Assembly: GCF_015142735.1 (NCBI RefSeq)
Contig: NZ_JACSPN010000010.1
Coordinates: forward strand, 50,517 to 114,516
DNA length: 64,000 nt
Reading direction: 5' to 3'
DNA from: Oerskovia douganii
GTDB taxonomy: Bacteria; Actinomycetota; Actinomycetes; Actinomycetales; Cellulomonadaceae
How positions within the stretch are numbered: position 1 is the stretch's first letter; each line of letters starts with the position of its first letter. Below are positions 25,827 to 33,532 of the stretch, piece by piece. Position numbers and translations under genes: made by a program. The notes beneath the pieces were generated by a model. That model was not told where the DNA came from and ran no database searches. It worked only from the letters and a program-made list of their open reading frames with translations.

Positions 25827-27760
25827 AGACGCTGTGGAGCGCCGCGCGCTTCTTCCTCGTCCTGGGCTACCGCACCGACAGGCGCCGCCTGCTGACGGCC
25901 GCGGTGCTCATGACCATCGGCTACCTCGCCGCGCCGCTCGTCGGCGTCGCGCTGGGAGCCCTGACCAACGCCGCCCTGGACCAGCAGACCAGCCTGGCGG
26001 TCACGCTGGGCGCGGTCATCGCGACGCTCCTGATCTTCGAGCTCATGATGGGGCACTTCGCGCACCTGTACTACTTCGAGCTCGCGGACCTGCAGCAGCT
26101 CGAGCTGACCGACGAGGTCGCGACGCTCGCGCACTCCAACCCGCAGATCGACCAGTTCGACCGACCGCGGTTCGCCGAGCTCCTGACCCTGGTCACCGAG
26201 GGGCTGCAGCGCGTGCGGTCGGCGCTCGAGGCGACGCTCCAGCTCTCGGGGCTGCTGCTCCAGGTCACCATCACGACGGTCATCCTCGCGATGGTCGAGC
26301 CGTGGCTGCTGCTCCTGCCGCTCGCGGCGGTCCCGCCCGTGCTCGTCAACAACCGGGCGCAGAAGCTGCTCGACGCCGCGCGGGACGAGTCGGCGCACGA
26401 GATCCAGCTCTCGACGCACCTCGTCTCGCTCGCGACCACGGGCAGCTCGGCCAAGGAGGTGCGCCTGTTCAACGCGCAGGCCCCGCTCATCGCACGGCAG
26501 CGTGCGGCGTGGTCGGCGACGACGGCCCGCCTCTGGTCGGTGCACCGTCGCAGCGCGCTGCTGCGTGCGGCCGGGCAGGCGTGGTTCGCGTGCGCGTACG
26601 GCGTCGCGGTGTTCCTGGTCGTGCGCCAGGCCGTGACGGGGTCGGCGAACGTGGGTCAGGTCGTCCTGGTCATCACGCTCGCGGTCCAGGTCAGCGTGCA
26701 GGTCTCGGGGGCGCTCGCGCTGCTGGGCACGCTGCAGGGCGTGGGGCGCACGGTCTCGCACGTCGAGGAGCTGCGCGTGGCGGTCGCCCGTCCCGCGCGG
26801 TCGTCGTCCGCGGACGCGTCCGAGGCCGTCCCGGCGACCGGCGAGGTGCCCGACGGCGCCACGCCCCCGGGTGCGCCCGGCGCCCCGGTGGACGGCGCCC
26901 TGGTGACGGCGTCGTCGGGCACGGTCGCGGCCCCCGCGGCCGGTTCCCCGGGCGCTGCCCCGGCGAGCGGTGTGCCCGTGCGGCTCACGCGTGGCATCCG
27001 GTTCGAGGACGTGACGTTCACGTACCCGGACACGGACCGCGTGATCCTCGACGGCGTGAGCCTGGACGTGCCCGCGGGGTCGACGCTCGCGGTCGTGGGC
27101 GACAACGGCGCGGGCAAGAGCACCCTCGTCAAGCTGCTGTGCGGGCTGTACCGGCCGACGTCGGGACGGATCCTGGTCGACGGCGTCGACCTGCGGGACG
27201 TCGACGACGCCGAGTGGCAGGCGCGGACCGCGACCCTGTTCCAGGACTTCGCGCGGTTCGAGCTCACGATCCGCGAGAACGTGGGCGTGGGGCGGCTCGA
27301 GTCGCTCGACGTCGACGAGGACCTGTGGGGCGCGCTCGACCGGGCCCGCGCCCGGAGCATCGTCGAGAAGCAGTCGGGCGGCCTCGACCAGCTCCTGGGG
27401 CACGGGTACGGGAACGGCGTCGAGCTGTCGGGCGGCCAGTGGCAGACCCTCGGGCTCGCGCGCACTCTGCTGCGCCGCGACCCGTTGCTGCTCGTCCTCG
27501 ACGAGCCCGCCGCGGCCCTGGACGCGGCGGCCGAGCACGCGCTGTTCGAGCGGTTCGTCGCGACGGCCGACGAGGCCGGGCGGGCCGGGGGCGCGATCAC
27601 GTGCTTCGTGTCGCACCGGTTCTCGACCGTGCGCGACGCGGACCAGATCGTGGTCCTCGACGCCGGGAAGGTCCGCGAGCACGGCGACCACGCGACGCTC
27701 ATGGCGCGTGGCGACCTGTACGCCGAGCTGTTCGGCCTGCAGGCCGGCGCGTACGCGTAG
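25823..27760 (+). CDS. ABC exporter half-transporter B (permease-ATPase fusion)
   Basis: 645 residues, partner of the gene upstream. GTG start at 25823 with AAGGAG nine bases before it, overlapping the upstream stop. Membrane domain 15-310, then a 75-residue Ala/Pro/Gly-rich linker (about 325-395) not seen in partner A, then ATPase: Walker A GDNGAGKSTLVKLL near 425, signature LSGGQWQTLGLARTL near 535, Walker B LLVLDEPAAALD, H-loop VSHRFSTVRDAD. All catalytic residues are present in both halves, so neither ATP site looks dead. Ends before a strong hairpin at 27770. Confidence 0.92.
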   Translation: MKTLWSAARFFLVLGYRTDRRRLLTAAVLMTIGYLAAPLVGVALGALTNAALDQQTSLAVTLGAVIATLLIFELMMGHFAHLYYFELADLQQLELTDEVATLAHSNPQIDQFDRPRFAELLTLVTEGLQRVRSALEATLQLSGLLLQVTITTVILAMVEPWLLLLPLAAVPPVLVNNRAQKLLDAARDESAHEIQLSTHLVSLATTGSSAKEVRLFNAQAPLIARQRAAWSATTARLWSVHRRSALLRAAGQAWFACAYGVAVFLVVRQAVTGSANVGQVVLVITLAVQVSVQVSGALALLGTLQGVGRTVSHVEELRVAVARPARSSSADASEAVPATGEVPDGATPPGAPGAPVDGALVTASSGTVAAPAAGSPGAAPASGVPVRLTRGIRFEDVTFTYPDTDRVILDGVSLDVPAGSTLAVVGDNGAGKSTLVKLLCGLYRPTSGRILVDGVDLRDVDDAEWQARTATLFQDFARFELTIRENVGVGRLESLDVDEDLWGALDRARARSIVEKQSGGLDQLLGHGYGNGVELSGGQWQTLGLARTLLRRDPLLLVLDEPAAALDAAAEHALFERFVATADEAGRAGGAITCFVSHRFSTVRDADQIVVLDAGKVREHGDHATLMARGDLYAELFGLQAGAYA

Positions 27761-27769
27761 CCCCGCGGT

Positions 27770-27829
27770 GCCGAACCCGAGGTTCGTCAGGCAGCTCACC
27801 CTGGTTGCCCGACGAACCTCGGGTTCGGC
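27770..27829. terminator. Bidirectional hairpin terminator
   Basis: A 26-bp stem (27770-27795 with 27804-27829) with two G-U pairs and an eight-base loop separates the convergent exporter and AlkZ-like genes. Confidence 0.88.
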
Positions 27830-27838
27830 GCCGTGGCG

Positions 27839-29011
27839 TCAGGACGGCTCGTGCTCCACGCCCCAGTGGGCCGCGAGCCGGCGCGCCTGCTCGTCGAACC
27901 CGCGCTGCTCGGCGGCGGTCAGCGGCCGGAAGATCTGGGTGTCGAGGCGCAGCGTCCGCGCCGTGAGGGCGTGGCGCCAGCGCCCGACGACCCGGCCGTC
28001 GACCGCGATCACGTGCAGGAAGGGCGACTCCTCCGCACCGGGCAGGCGCAGCGGGAGCACCGCGGGGGCCTCGGCCGAGAACGGGTCGCGCGCCAGGTCG
28101 CGGCTGTCCTTGTAGGAGACGAAGCACTCGTCGTACCCCTGGAGCAGGTCGACCTGGACAACACGGCCGTCGGGCGCCGTGATCGGTGGTCCGTCGACGA
28201 GCCGCCAGAACGTCAACCCCTCGGCGTCCCCCGTGCCCGCGGCCTGCTCTACCTCGGTGCCGAGCAGCGCCAGCCCCTCGCGCGTGCGCGTGAGCGTGAG
28301 CCCCGACCAGCCCGCGAAGTCCTTGACCGTCGCGAGACCCCGGCTGCGCAGGTAGCGGCGCAGCAGCTCGACCAGGGCCGCGTCGTCGTCGTACGTCGTG
28401 CCCAGGGGCCCGTACCCGGCCGGCACGCGCTCGTCGAACGCCGCGTACGTCTGCTGCCTGCCGCGCAGCGCACCGCTGATCAGGACCCCGTCGAGCTCGG
28501 CCCGCATCAGCACGTACGTGAACGCGAGGCCGGTCGACGGCAGGCCGCGCTCCGCGAGCAGCGCAGCGAGCTCGGCACGCGTGCGGTGGTTCCCGTCGAC
28601 GACGGCCCCCGCGAGGACGTCGGACGCCGCGGCGTCCTGCGCCGGGCCCCCCAGGTCCGGGTAGTACGGACGGTTGAGGCGGTGCACCCGGGGAGCGGTG
28701 AGGCGCAGGAGCCAGCGGGCGTCGTCGGGCAGGACGTGGTGCCACGTGGGGCGCAGGACGTGCGTGCGCAGGACGTCCCCCGCGGAGAACGCGTCCCGCA
28801 CGGACGCCGCGGACGGCGTGCCGTCCGTCCGCTGCGCGAGCCCCCACAGCGACGGGTGGAACTCCTGCGACTGGACGGCCCCCAGGTGCCCGACGACGTC
28901 GCGCACGCCCGGCAGGCCGTCGCCCCGCAGGCGGTGCGCGGCCAGGCGGGTCGCGACGACCGTCGCCGCGTCGGGCGCCCCGGGCCCGGTCACGCCGCCC
29001 GCCGGGCTCAC
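27839..29011 (-). CDS. Winged-helix DNA glycosylase-like protein, AlkZ/HTH_42 family
   Basis: 390 residues. The N-terminal region has GHLGAVQSQEFHPSLWGLAQR, in which Gln47-x-Gln49 matches the QxQ catalytic motif of AlkZ glycosylases. It is followed by LRTHVLRPTWHHVLPDDARWLL, typical of the family, and three winged-helix-like sections, ending with FLHVIAVDGRVVGRWRHAL. Family members excise bulky or cross-linked alkylated bases, and some protect antibiotic producers. GTG start at 29011 overlaps the stop of the LmeA-like gene (GTGA), so the two are co-transcribed. Repair of alkylated DNA is inferred from the motif. Confidence 0.88.
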   Translation of the reverse strand: MSPAGGVTGPGAPDAATVVATRLAAHRLRGDGLPGVRDVVGHLGAVQSQEFHPSLWGLAQRTDGTPSAASVRDAFSAGDVLRTHVLRPTWHHVLPDDARWLLRLTAPRVHRLNRPYYPDLGGPAQDAAASDVLAGAVVDGNHRTRAELAALLAERGLPSTGLAFTYVLMRAELDGVLISGALRGRQQTYAAFDERVPAGYGPLGTTYDDDAALVELLRRYLRSRGLATVKDFAGWSGLTLTRTREGLALLGTEVEQAAGTGDAEGLTFWRLVDGPPITAPDGRVVQVDLLQGYDECFVSYKDSRDLARDPFSAEAPAVLPLRLPGAEESPFLHVIAVDGRVVGRWRHALTARTLRLDTQIFRPLTAAEQRGFDEQARRLAAHWGVEHEPS

Positions 29012-29694
29012 GACACCGCGAGGTCCGCGAGCGCGACGTCCTTCCCGGCCAGCTCGACCCGGATCGCGCCGTCGGTGACGCCGACCGAGGTCAGCGTCAC
29101 GCCCTCGGGGAGGTCGAGCGGGACGGTCAGGTTGGTCACGAGGCGCGCGATCGAGGGCGGCAGGTCGGAGACGGTGACGGTCGCCGGGCCGAGCGTGAGC
29201 GCGGAGACGTCGACGGCGATCGTGTTCCCGTCCACGCGCGGCGTGAGCTTCGCCGAGAGGGGCACGCCCAGGACCTCCATGCTCGCGACGAGCAGGTCCC
29301 CGTCGGTGCTGAACGCGACCGGTTCGCCGACCGCCTCGCTCACGACCGCGTCGAGCGACGACGGCGCGAGCAGACCTGTCGCCGTCCCGGACTGCACGAC
29401 GTACGGGTCGCTCGTCCCGACGTCACGGGCGTCGAGGCGCAGGTCCGTCACGGTGTACCCGCCGAACGTCGCCGTGGCCGCCGACCCCGTGACGTGCCCC
29501 AGCTCGCCCGCCGCGACCTGCGTCAGGAACGGGAAGCCCAGGATGTCGAGGTTCGCGTCCGTCAGCTCGACGTCCCCCTGCTCCATGGACCGCACCGCGG
29601 TCCCCTCGGCGATGCGGACCGTGACCCGGTCGACCACCACGAGCACGAGCACCAGGGCGACGACCCCGCCGACCACCCACCACCATCGCTTCAT
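29008..29694 (-). CDS. LmeA-like (DUF2993) phospholipid-binding protein
   Basis: 228 residues. A signal anchor MKRWWWVVGGVVALVLVLVVV is followed by a DUF2993 body: GTAVRSMEQGDVELTDANLDILGFPFLTQVAAGEL read in shorter pieces, GGYTVTDLRLDARDV, and the closing LPEGVTLTSVGVTDGAIRVELAGKDV, which is characteristic. Related LmeA proteins bind phosphoinositides in cell-envelope glycan assembly in mycobacteria. The ATG at 29694 is exactly six bases after TACTGT (29706-29701 on the minus strand), so it looks leaderless. Co-transcribed with the AlkZ-like gene. Confidence 0.85.
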   Translation of the reverse strand: MKRWWWVVGGVVALVLVLVVVDRVTVRIAEGTAVRSMEQGDVELTDANLDILGFPFLTQVAAGELGHVTGSAATATFGGYTVTDLRLDARDVGTSDPYVVQSGTATGLLAPSSLDAVVSEAVGEPVAFSTDGDLLVASMEVLGVPLSAKLTPRVDGNTIAVDVSALTLGPATVTVSDLPPSIARLVTNLTVPLDLPEGVTLTSVGVTDGAIRVELAGKDVALADLAVS

Positions 29695-29700
29695 CCGCCC

Positions 29701-29706
29701 ACAGTA
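29701..29706 (-). promoter_or_regulatory. -10 box of leaderless LmeA-like gene
   Basis: TACTGT on the minus strand, six bases before the ATG at 29694. There is no Shine-Dalgarno sequence in the spacer. Confidence 0.55.
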
Positions 29707-29807
29707 GGTGCCCGCGCTGGGCGCCGCCTGGGCGTTGCGCATCCGTGACCTGCGGGGTAGCGGCCCCGGCCGGGGAGATCACCGGGCGACCAGGGTCGGC
29801 GCCCGCC

Positions 29808-29813
29808 TAGGGT
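29808..29813 (+). promoter_or_regulatory. -10 box of leaderless LLM gene
   Basis: TAGGGT six bases before the ATG at 29820; no Shine-Dalgarno sequence. Confidence 0.6.
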
Positions 29814-29819
29814 GAGCCC

Positions 29820-30602
29820 ATGACCCGCCCCGTACGCATCGGTGTCCAGCTCCAGCCCCAGCACGCCGACTACCGGCAGATCCGGGACGCGGTCGCCCGC
29901 GCCGAGGACGCCGGGGTCGACGTCATCTTCAACTGGGACCACTTCTTCCCGCTCACGGGGGACCCCGACGGCAAGCACTTCGAGTGCTGGACCATGCTCG
30001 GCGCGTGGGCCGAGCAGACGAGCCGCGTCGAGATCGGGGCGCTCGTCTCGTGCAACAGCTACCGCAACCCCGACCTCCTGGCGGACATGGCCCGGACGGT
30101 CGACCACATCTCGGGCGGGCGCCTGATCCTCGGGATCGGCGCGGGCTGGTTCGAGAAGGACTACGACCGGTTCGGCTACGAGTTCGGCACCGCGGGCTCC
30201 CGCATCGCGGACCTGGCGGACGCCCTCCCCCGCATCAAGGCCCGCTGGGCCGCCTCGAACCCAGCGCCGACCCGCGAGATCCCGATCCTCGTCGGGGGCG
30301 GCGGCGAGCGCAAGACGCTCCGCGTCGTCGCCGAGCACGCGACGGCGTGGCACTCGTTCGGCGACGCCCCGACGCTCGCCCGCAAGAGCGCGATCCTCGA
30401 CGAGCACGGCGCGGCCGTCGGGCGGGACACCGCCTCGCTCGTCGAGCGGTCGGTCGCGGTCAACCGCCCGCCCGCCGAGGTCGGCGACGAGCTCGTGGGC
30501 CTCGGCGCGACGCTCCTCACGGTCGGGGTGAGCGGGCCCGAGTACGACCTGTCGCTCGTGCAGCAGTGGGTCGCGTGGCGCGACGCGCGAGCCCGCGGCT
30601 GA
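29820..30602 (+). CDS. LLM-class (luciferase-like) F420-dependent oxidoreductase
   Basis: 260 residues, TIM-barrel flavin/F420 enzyme. Features: RIGVQLQPQHADYRQIRD, FNWDHFFPLTGDPDG, RVEIGALVSCNSYRNPDLLA, DHISGGRLILGIGAGWFEKDY, and IPILVGGGGERKTLRVVAEHA, all conserved in actinobacterial F420-dependent LLM oxidoreductases. Cofactor is inferred from family. Slightly shorter than typical (about 290). The gene is leaderless (TAGGGT box at 29808) and divergent from the LmeA-like gene. Substrate unknown. Confidence 0.9.
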   Translation: MTRPVRIGVQLQPQHADYRQIRDAVARAEDAGVDVIFNWDHFFPLTGDPDGKHFECWTMLGAWAEQTSRVEIGALVSCNSYRNPDLLADMARTVDHISGGRLILGIGAGWFEKDYDRFGYEFGTAGSRIADLADALPRIKARWAASNPAPTREIPILVGGGGERKTLRVVAEHATAWHSFGDAPTLARKSAILDEHGAAVGRDTASLVERSVAVNRPPAEVGDELVGLGATLLTVGVSGPEYDLSLVQQWVAWRDARARG

Positions 30603-30671
30603 CCCGTCTCACCCCTCGGATGCCGTACGGCGTCCGGGAACAACGACCTGGTGGTCGGGGTTGCCGCAGTC

Positions 30672-31982
30672 ATGGTCACCCCACCACCAGCGTCGTCGCC
30701 CTCCGCGCCCCCGCGCGCCACCCGGATCACCGTCGGCTTCGTGCTGCTCCTGTCGGCACTCACCGCGATCGGCCCGCTCACGATCGACCTGTACCTCTCG
30801 GCCTTCCCGCAGATCGTCACCGACCTCGGCACGACCGAGTCCCGCATCCAGCTGACCCTGACCGCGACGCTCGCGGGTCTCGCGCTCGGCCAGCTCCTCA
30901 TCGGTTCGCTCTCGGACGCGATCGGGAGGCGGCTCCCGCTGCTGACCGCGCTCTCGCTCTACGTCCTGGCCTCGGTCGGGATCGTGTTCGTCCAGTCGAT
31001 CGAGATGCTGACCGTGCTGCGGTTCGTCCAGGGCCTCACGGCCGCGGCGGGCATGGTCCTGTCGATGGCGATCGTGCGCGACAACTTCGAGGGCTTCCAG
31101 GTCGGCAAGGTCATCGCCCGCCTCATGCTCGTCGTGGGCGTCGCCCCGATCCTGGCCCCGACGATCGGCGCCCAGTTCCTGCGCATGGGCTCGTGGCGTC
31201 TGATGTTCGTGGCCCTCGCGGTGTTCGGCGTGCTGCTGCTCGTCCTCGCGGCGCTCCGCCTCAAGGAGTCCCTGCCGCCGTCGATGCGACGCACGGGAGG
31301 GACCGTCGCCGCCCTGCGCTCCTACGGCTCGCTCGTGCGCGACTGGTCGTTCTTCGGGCTCGCGCTGCTCGGCGGCTTCTACATGGCCGCGATGTTCACG
31401 TACATCTCGGCCTCGACGTTCGTGTTCCAGGAGCAGTTCGGCCTGAGCGCGCAGCAGTACGCCATCATCTTCGGCGCCGGCGCGGTGTCCGTGACGATCG
31501 GCAGTCAGGTCAACGGAGCGCTCGTGGGGCGCGTCACGCCCGAGCAGATCCTGCGCGTGATCGTGCCGGTCGGCATGGTCCTGTCGGCCGCGCTGCTCGC
31601 CGCGACCCTGAGCGGTGCCGGGCTCCCCGTCCTCGTCGCCCTGATCGTCCTGACGCTCGGCACGGCCGGGTTCGTCATGCCCTCGGTCCCGGCCGTCGCC
31701 CTCGAGCGCAACGCGCACCGGGCCGGCAGCGCCGCTGCCCTGCTCGGGGCCATGCAGTTCGGGGTGGGCGCGGGCATCGCGCCCCTGACCGGCCTGATCG
31801 GGGGCGACGTCACGATCACCATGGCGGCGGTCATGTTCGGCGTCATCTCGGTCGCGGGCCTGCTGCTCCTGAGCCTGACGCGCTCGCTGCGGGCCGCGCC
31901 GGTCGACACGACGGTCCACGGCCTCCCCGCGACCGACGACGTCCCGGCGGACGCGAAGGTCGCGGTCCCGGCCAGCGGGTGA
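30672..31982 (+). CDS. Bcr/CflA-type multidrug efflux MFS transporter
   Basis: 436 residues with twelve predicted membrane helices. Family features: TIDLYLSAFPQIVTDLG, the MFS loop GQLLIGSLSDAIGRRLPLL, RFVQGLTAAAGMVLSMAIVRD, ARLMLVVGVAPILAPTIGAQ and RSYGSLVRDWSF. Proton-driven export of drugs such as bicyclomycin or sulfonamides is known for relatives. ATG 30672 is preferred, but GTG 30651 and TTG 30661 are possible because no clear ribosome site is visible. The 50-residue hydrophilic C-terminus is an extension. Confidence 0.9.
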   Translation: MVTPPPASSPSAPPRATRITVGFVLLLSALTAIGPLTIDLYLSAFPQIVTDLGTTESRIQLTLTATLAGLALGQLLIGSLSDAIGRRLPLLTALSLYVLASVGIVFVQSIEMLTVLRFVQGLTAAAGMVLSMAIVRDNFEGFQVGKVIARLMLVVGVAPILAPTIGAQFLRMGSWRLMFVALAVFGVLLLVLAALRLKESLPPSMRRTGGTVAALRSYGSLVRDWSFFGLALLGGFYMAAMFTYISASTFVFQEQFGLSAQQYAIIFGAGAVSVTIGSQVNGALVGRVTPEQILRVIVPVGMVLSAALLAATLSGAGLPVLVALIVLTLGTAGFVMPSVPAVALERNAHRAGSAAALLGAMQFGVGAGIAPLTGLIGGDVTITMAAVMFGVISVAGLLLLSLTRSLRAAPVDTTVHGLPATDDVPADAKVAVPASG

Positions 31983-31995
31983 CCGCTTCTCTTCG

Positions 31996-32001
31996 TACCG
32001 T
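31996..32001 (+). promoter_or_regulatory. -10 box upstream of the VOC gene
   Basis: TACCGT; start of transcription near 32008 would give a 58-base leader with the CAGGAG ribosome site of the ATG at 32066. Confidence 0.4.
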
Positions 32002-32065
32002 GGAGAGGTGCCCCGTCCCCCGCGGGGCACCGCAGGTCAACGACCGATCAGCAGGAGCGACGACC

Positions 32066-32437
32066 ATGGACTGGAAGCTCGAGCTCGTCCCCGTACCCGT
32101 GTCGGACATCGACCGGGCCAAGGCGTTCTACGTCGACCAGGTAGGTTTCCACGCCGACCACGACATCCCCGTCAACGAGGAGCTGCGGTTCGTCCAGCTC
32201 ACCCCACCGGGCTCGGCCTGCTCGATCGTCCTCGACGTGAACATGACCGACATGCCGGCGGGCGCGCAGCGCGGCCTGCAGATCGTGGTGCCCGACGCCG
32301 ACGAGGCCCGCCGGCACCTCCTCGACCGCGGGATCGACGCCCCGCCGGTCGAGGACCTGCCGTGGGGCAGGTTCACGTACTTCGAGGACCCCGACGGCAA
32401 CACCTGGGCCCTGCAGCAGCTCGTCCCGCAGGCATGA
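32066..32437 (+). CDS. VOC superfamily (glyoxalase/bleomycin-resistance-like) protein
   Basis: 123 residues, two beta-alpha-beta-beta-beta units. The ends LVPVPVSDIDRAKAFYVDQVGF and GRFTYFEDPDGNTWALQQ are hallmark VOC segments, with a metal-ligand-like Glu in YFEDPDGN. The family includes dioxygenases, glyoxalases and drug-binding proteins, and the specific role cannot be assigned. Ribosome site CAGGAG before ATG 32066. Lies 83 bases after the MFS gene and 20 bases before the glycosylase gene. Confidence 0.88.
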   Translation: MDWKLELVPVPVSDIDRAKAFYVDQVGFHADHDIPVNEELRFVQLTPPGSACSIVLDVNMTDMPAGAQRGLQIVVPDADEARRHLLDRGIDAPPVEDLPWGRFTYFEDPDGNTWALQQLVPQA

Positions 32438-32456
32438 CGCGGGCCGCTCGCGCCCG

Positions 32457-33233
32457 GTGAGCCCCACGCGACGCGACGCGCCTCGCGAGGCGGGCGGCGC
32501 CGTCGGGCCCGACGACGGCACGTACCCCCTCCAGGTCCGCTCCGCCGGGAGCATCGCGGCCCTCGACCAGGTGCTCGTGGCGTGCCGGGCGTGCCCACGC
32601 CTGGTCGCGTGGCGCGAGGAGGTCGCGACCGTGAAGCGGGCGTCGTTCCGCGACGACACCTACTGGGCGCGGCCCGTGCCCGGGTTCGGCGACGAACGGG
32701 CGGGGGTCCTGGTGGTCGGGCTGGCGCCTGCCGCGCACGGCGCGAACCGCACGGGGCGCATGTTCACGGGCGACCGGTCGGGCGACTTCCTGTTCGCGTC
32801 GATGTTCCGCACGGGGTTCGCGAACCAGCCGACGTCGGTGAGCGCCGACGACGGGCTCGTGCTGACCGGCATCCGCGTCACGGCTCCCGTGCGCTGCGCC
32901 CCGCCCGCGAACAAGCCGACCCCGACCGAGCGCCGGACGTGCGCACCGTACCTGGGGCGCGAGCTCGAGCTCGTCGGGCCACGGGTCGCCGTGGTGCTGG
33001 GCGCTTTCGGGTGGCAGGCGCTGCTCGCGACGCTCGACGACCAGGGGTGGGTGGTGCCGCGTCCCCGGCCGACGTTCGGTCACGGGGTCGAGGTGCGGGT
33101 CCTCCACCCCGACGGTCGCCGCCTGACCCTGCTGGGCTGCTTCCACGTGAGCCAGCAGAACACGTTCACGGGTCGCCTGACGCCGGAGATGCTCGACGCC
33201 GTGCTGCTGCGCGCGCGTGAGCTGAGCTCCTGA
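32457..33233 (+). CDS. Family 5 uracil-DNA glycosylase (UDGb type, Fe-S)
   Basis: 258 residues. An N-terminal CRACPRL Cys pair and a later CAPPANKPTPTERRTC Cys pair form the four-cysteine iron-sulfur set. Motif A is GLAPAAHGANRTGRMFTGD, typical of family 5 (no catalytic Asp or Asn in the family 1 manner), and the C-terminal motif is GCFHVSQQNTFTG with its His. Removes uracil and deaminated purines from DNA, initiating base-excision repair. GTG start at 32457 is chosen because the preceding frame is poor; the region before CRAC (about 40 residues) is a variable extension. Confidence 0.93.
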   Translation: MSPTRRDAPREAGGAVGPDDGTYPLQVRSAGSIAALDQVLVACRACPRLVAWREEVATVKRASFRDDTYWARPVPGFGDERAGVLVVGLAPAAHGANRTGRMFTGDRSGDFLFASMFRTGFANQPTSVSADDGLVLTGIRVTAPVRCAPPANKPTPTERRTCAPYLGRELELVGPRVAVVLGAFGWQALLATLDDQGWVVPRPRPTFGHGVEVRVLHPDGRRLTLLGCFHVSQQNTFTGRLTPEMLDAVLLRARELSS

Positions 33234-33235
33234 CG

Positions 33236-33273
33236 TCACGGGGTCACGGGGTCACGGGGTCACGGGGTCACGG
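33236..33273. repeat. Tandem 8-bp repeat
   Basis: Unit TCACGGGG occurs four times (33236-33267) plus a partial copy TCACGG. Intergenic, after the glycosylase gene; it includes the stop of a small minus-strand frame (33268-33426). Slippage-prone simple repeat. Confidence 0.85.
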
Positions 33274-33426
33274 CAGGCGCGGGCGCATCTCGTGAGCACG
33301 CACCGAGACGGCGAGCCGACGCTGCTGCACGACCTGCAGGCGTTCGCCGCCCACGATCCTCAGGGCCTCGAGGCGCGCGATGATCGCCATCCGGCGCAGC
33401 TCACGGTCCAGTCGTCGGTCCTCCAC
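33268..33426 (-). CDS. Possible small basic helical protein, 52 residues
   Basis: GTG at 33426 follows a strong GGAGGGAG at good spacing. The frame reads MEDRRLDRELRRMAIIARLE then about 32 more residues including GGERLQVVQQRRLAVSVRAH, Arg/Leu/Glu-rich and probably helical. It lies 107 bases downstream of sbcC on the same strand and its stop sits in the 8-bp repeat. I recognise no family. The ribosome site and composition favour it being real. Confidence 0.4.
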   Translation of the reverse strand: MEDRRLDRELRRMAIIARLEALRIVGGERLQVVQQRRLAVSVRAHEMRPRLP

Positions 33427-33532
33427 GGTGTTCTCCCTCCGCGCCGGCGGCGCCCCTGCGCGTGCCTGCCCCTGGAGGGAGCGGCGGGAGAGCGTCCTGT
33501 GACAACGCTGCCACCGACCCGCTCCCGCGCCG

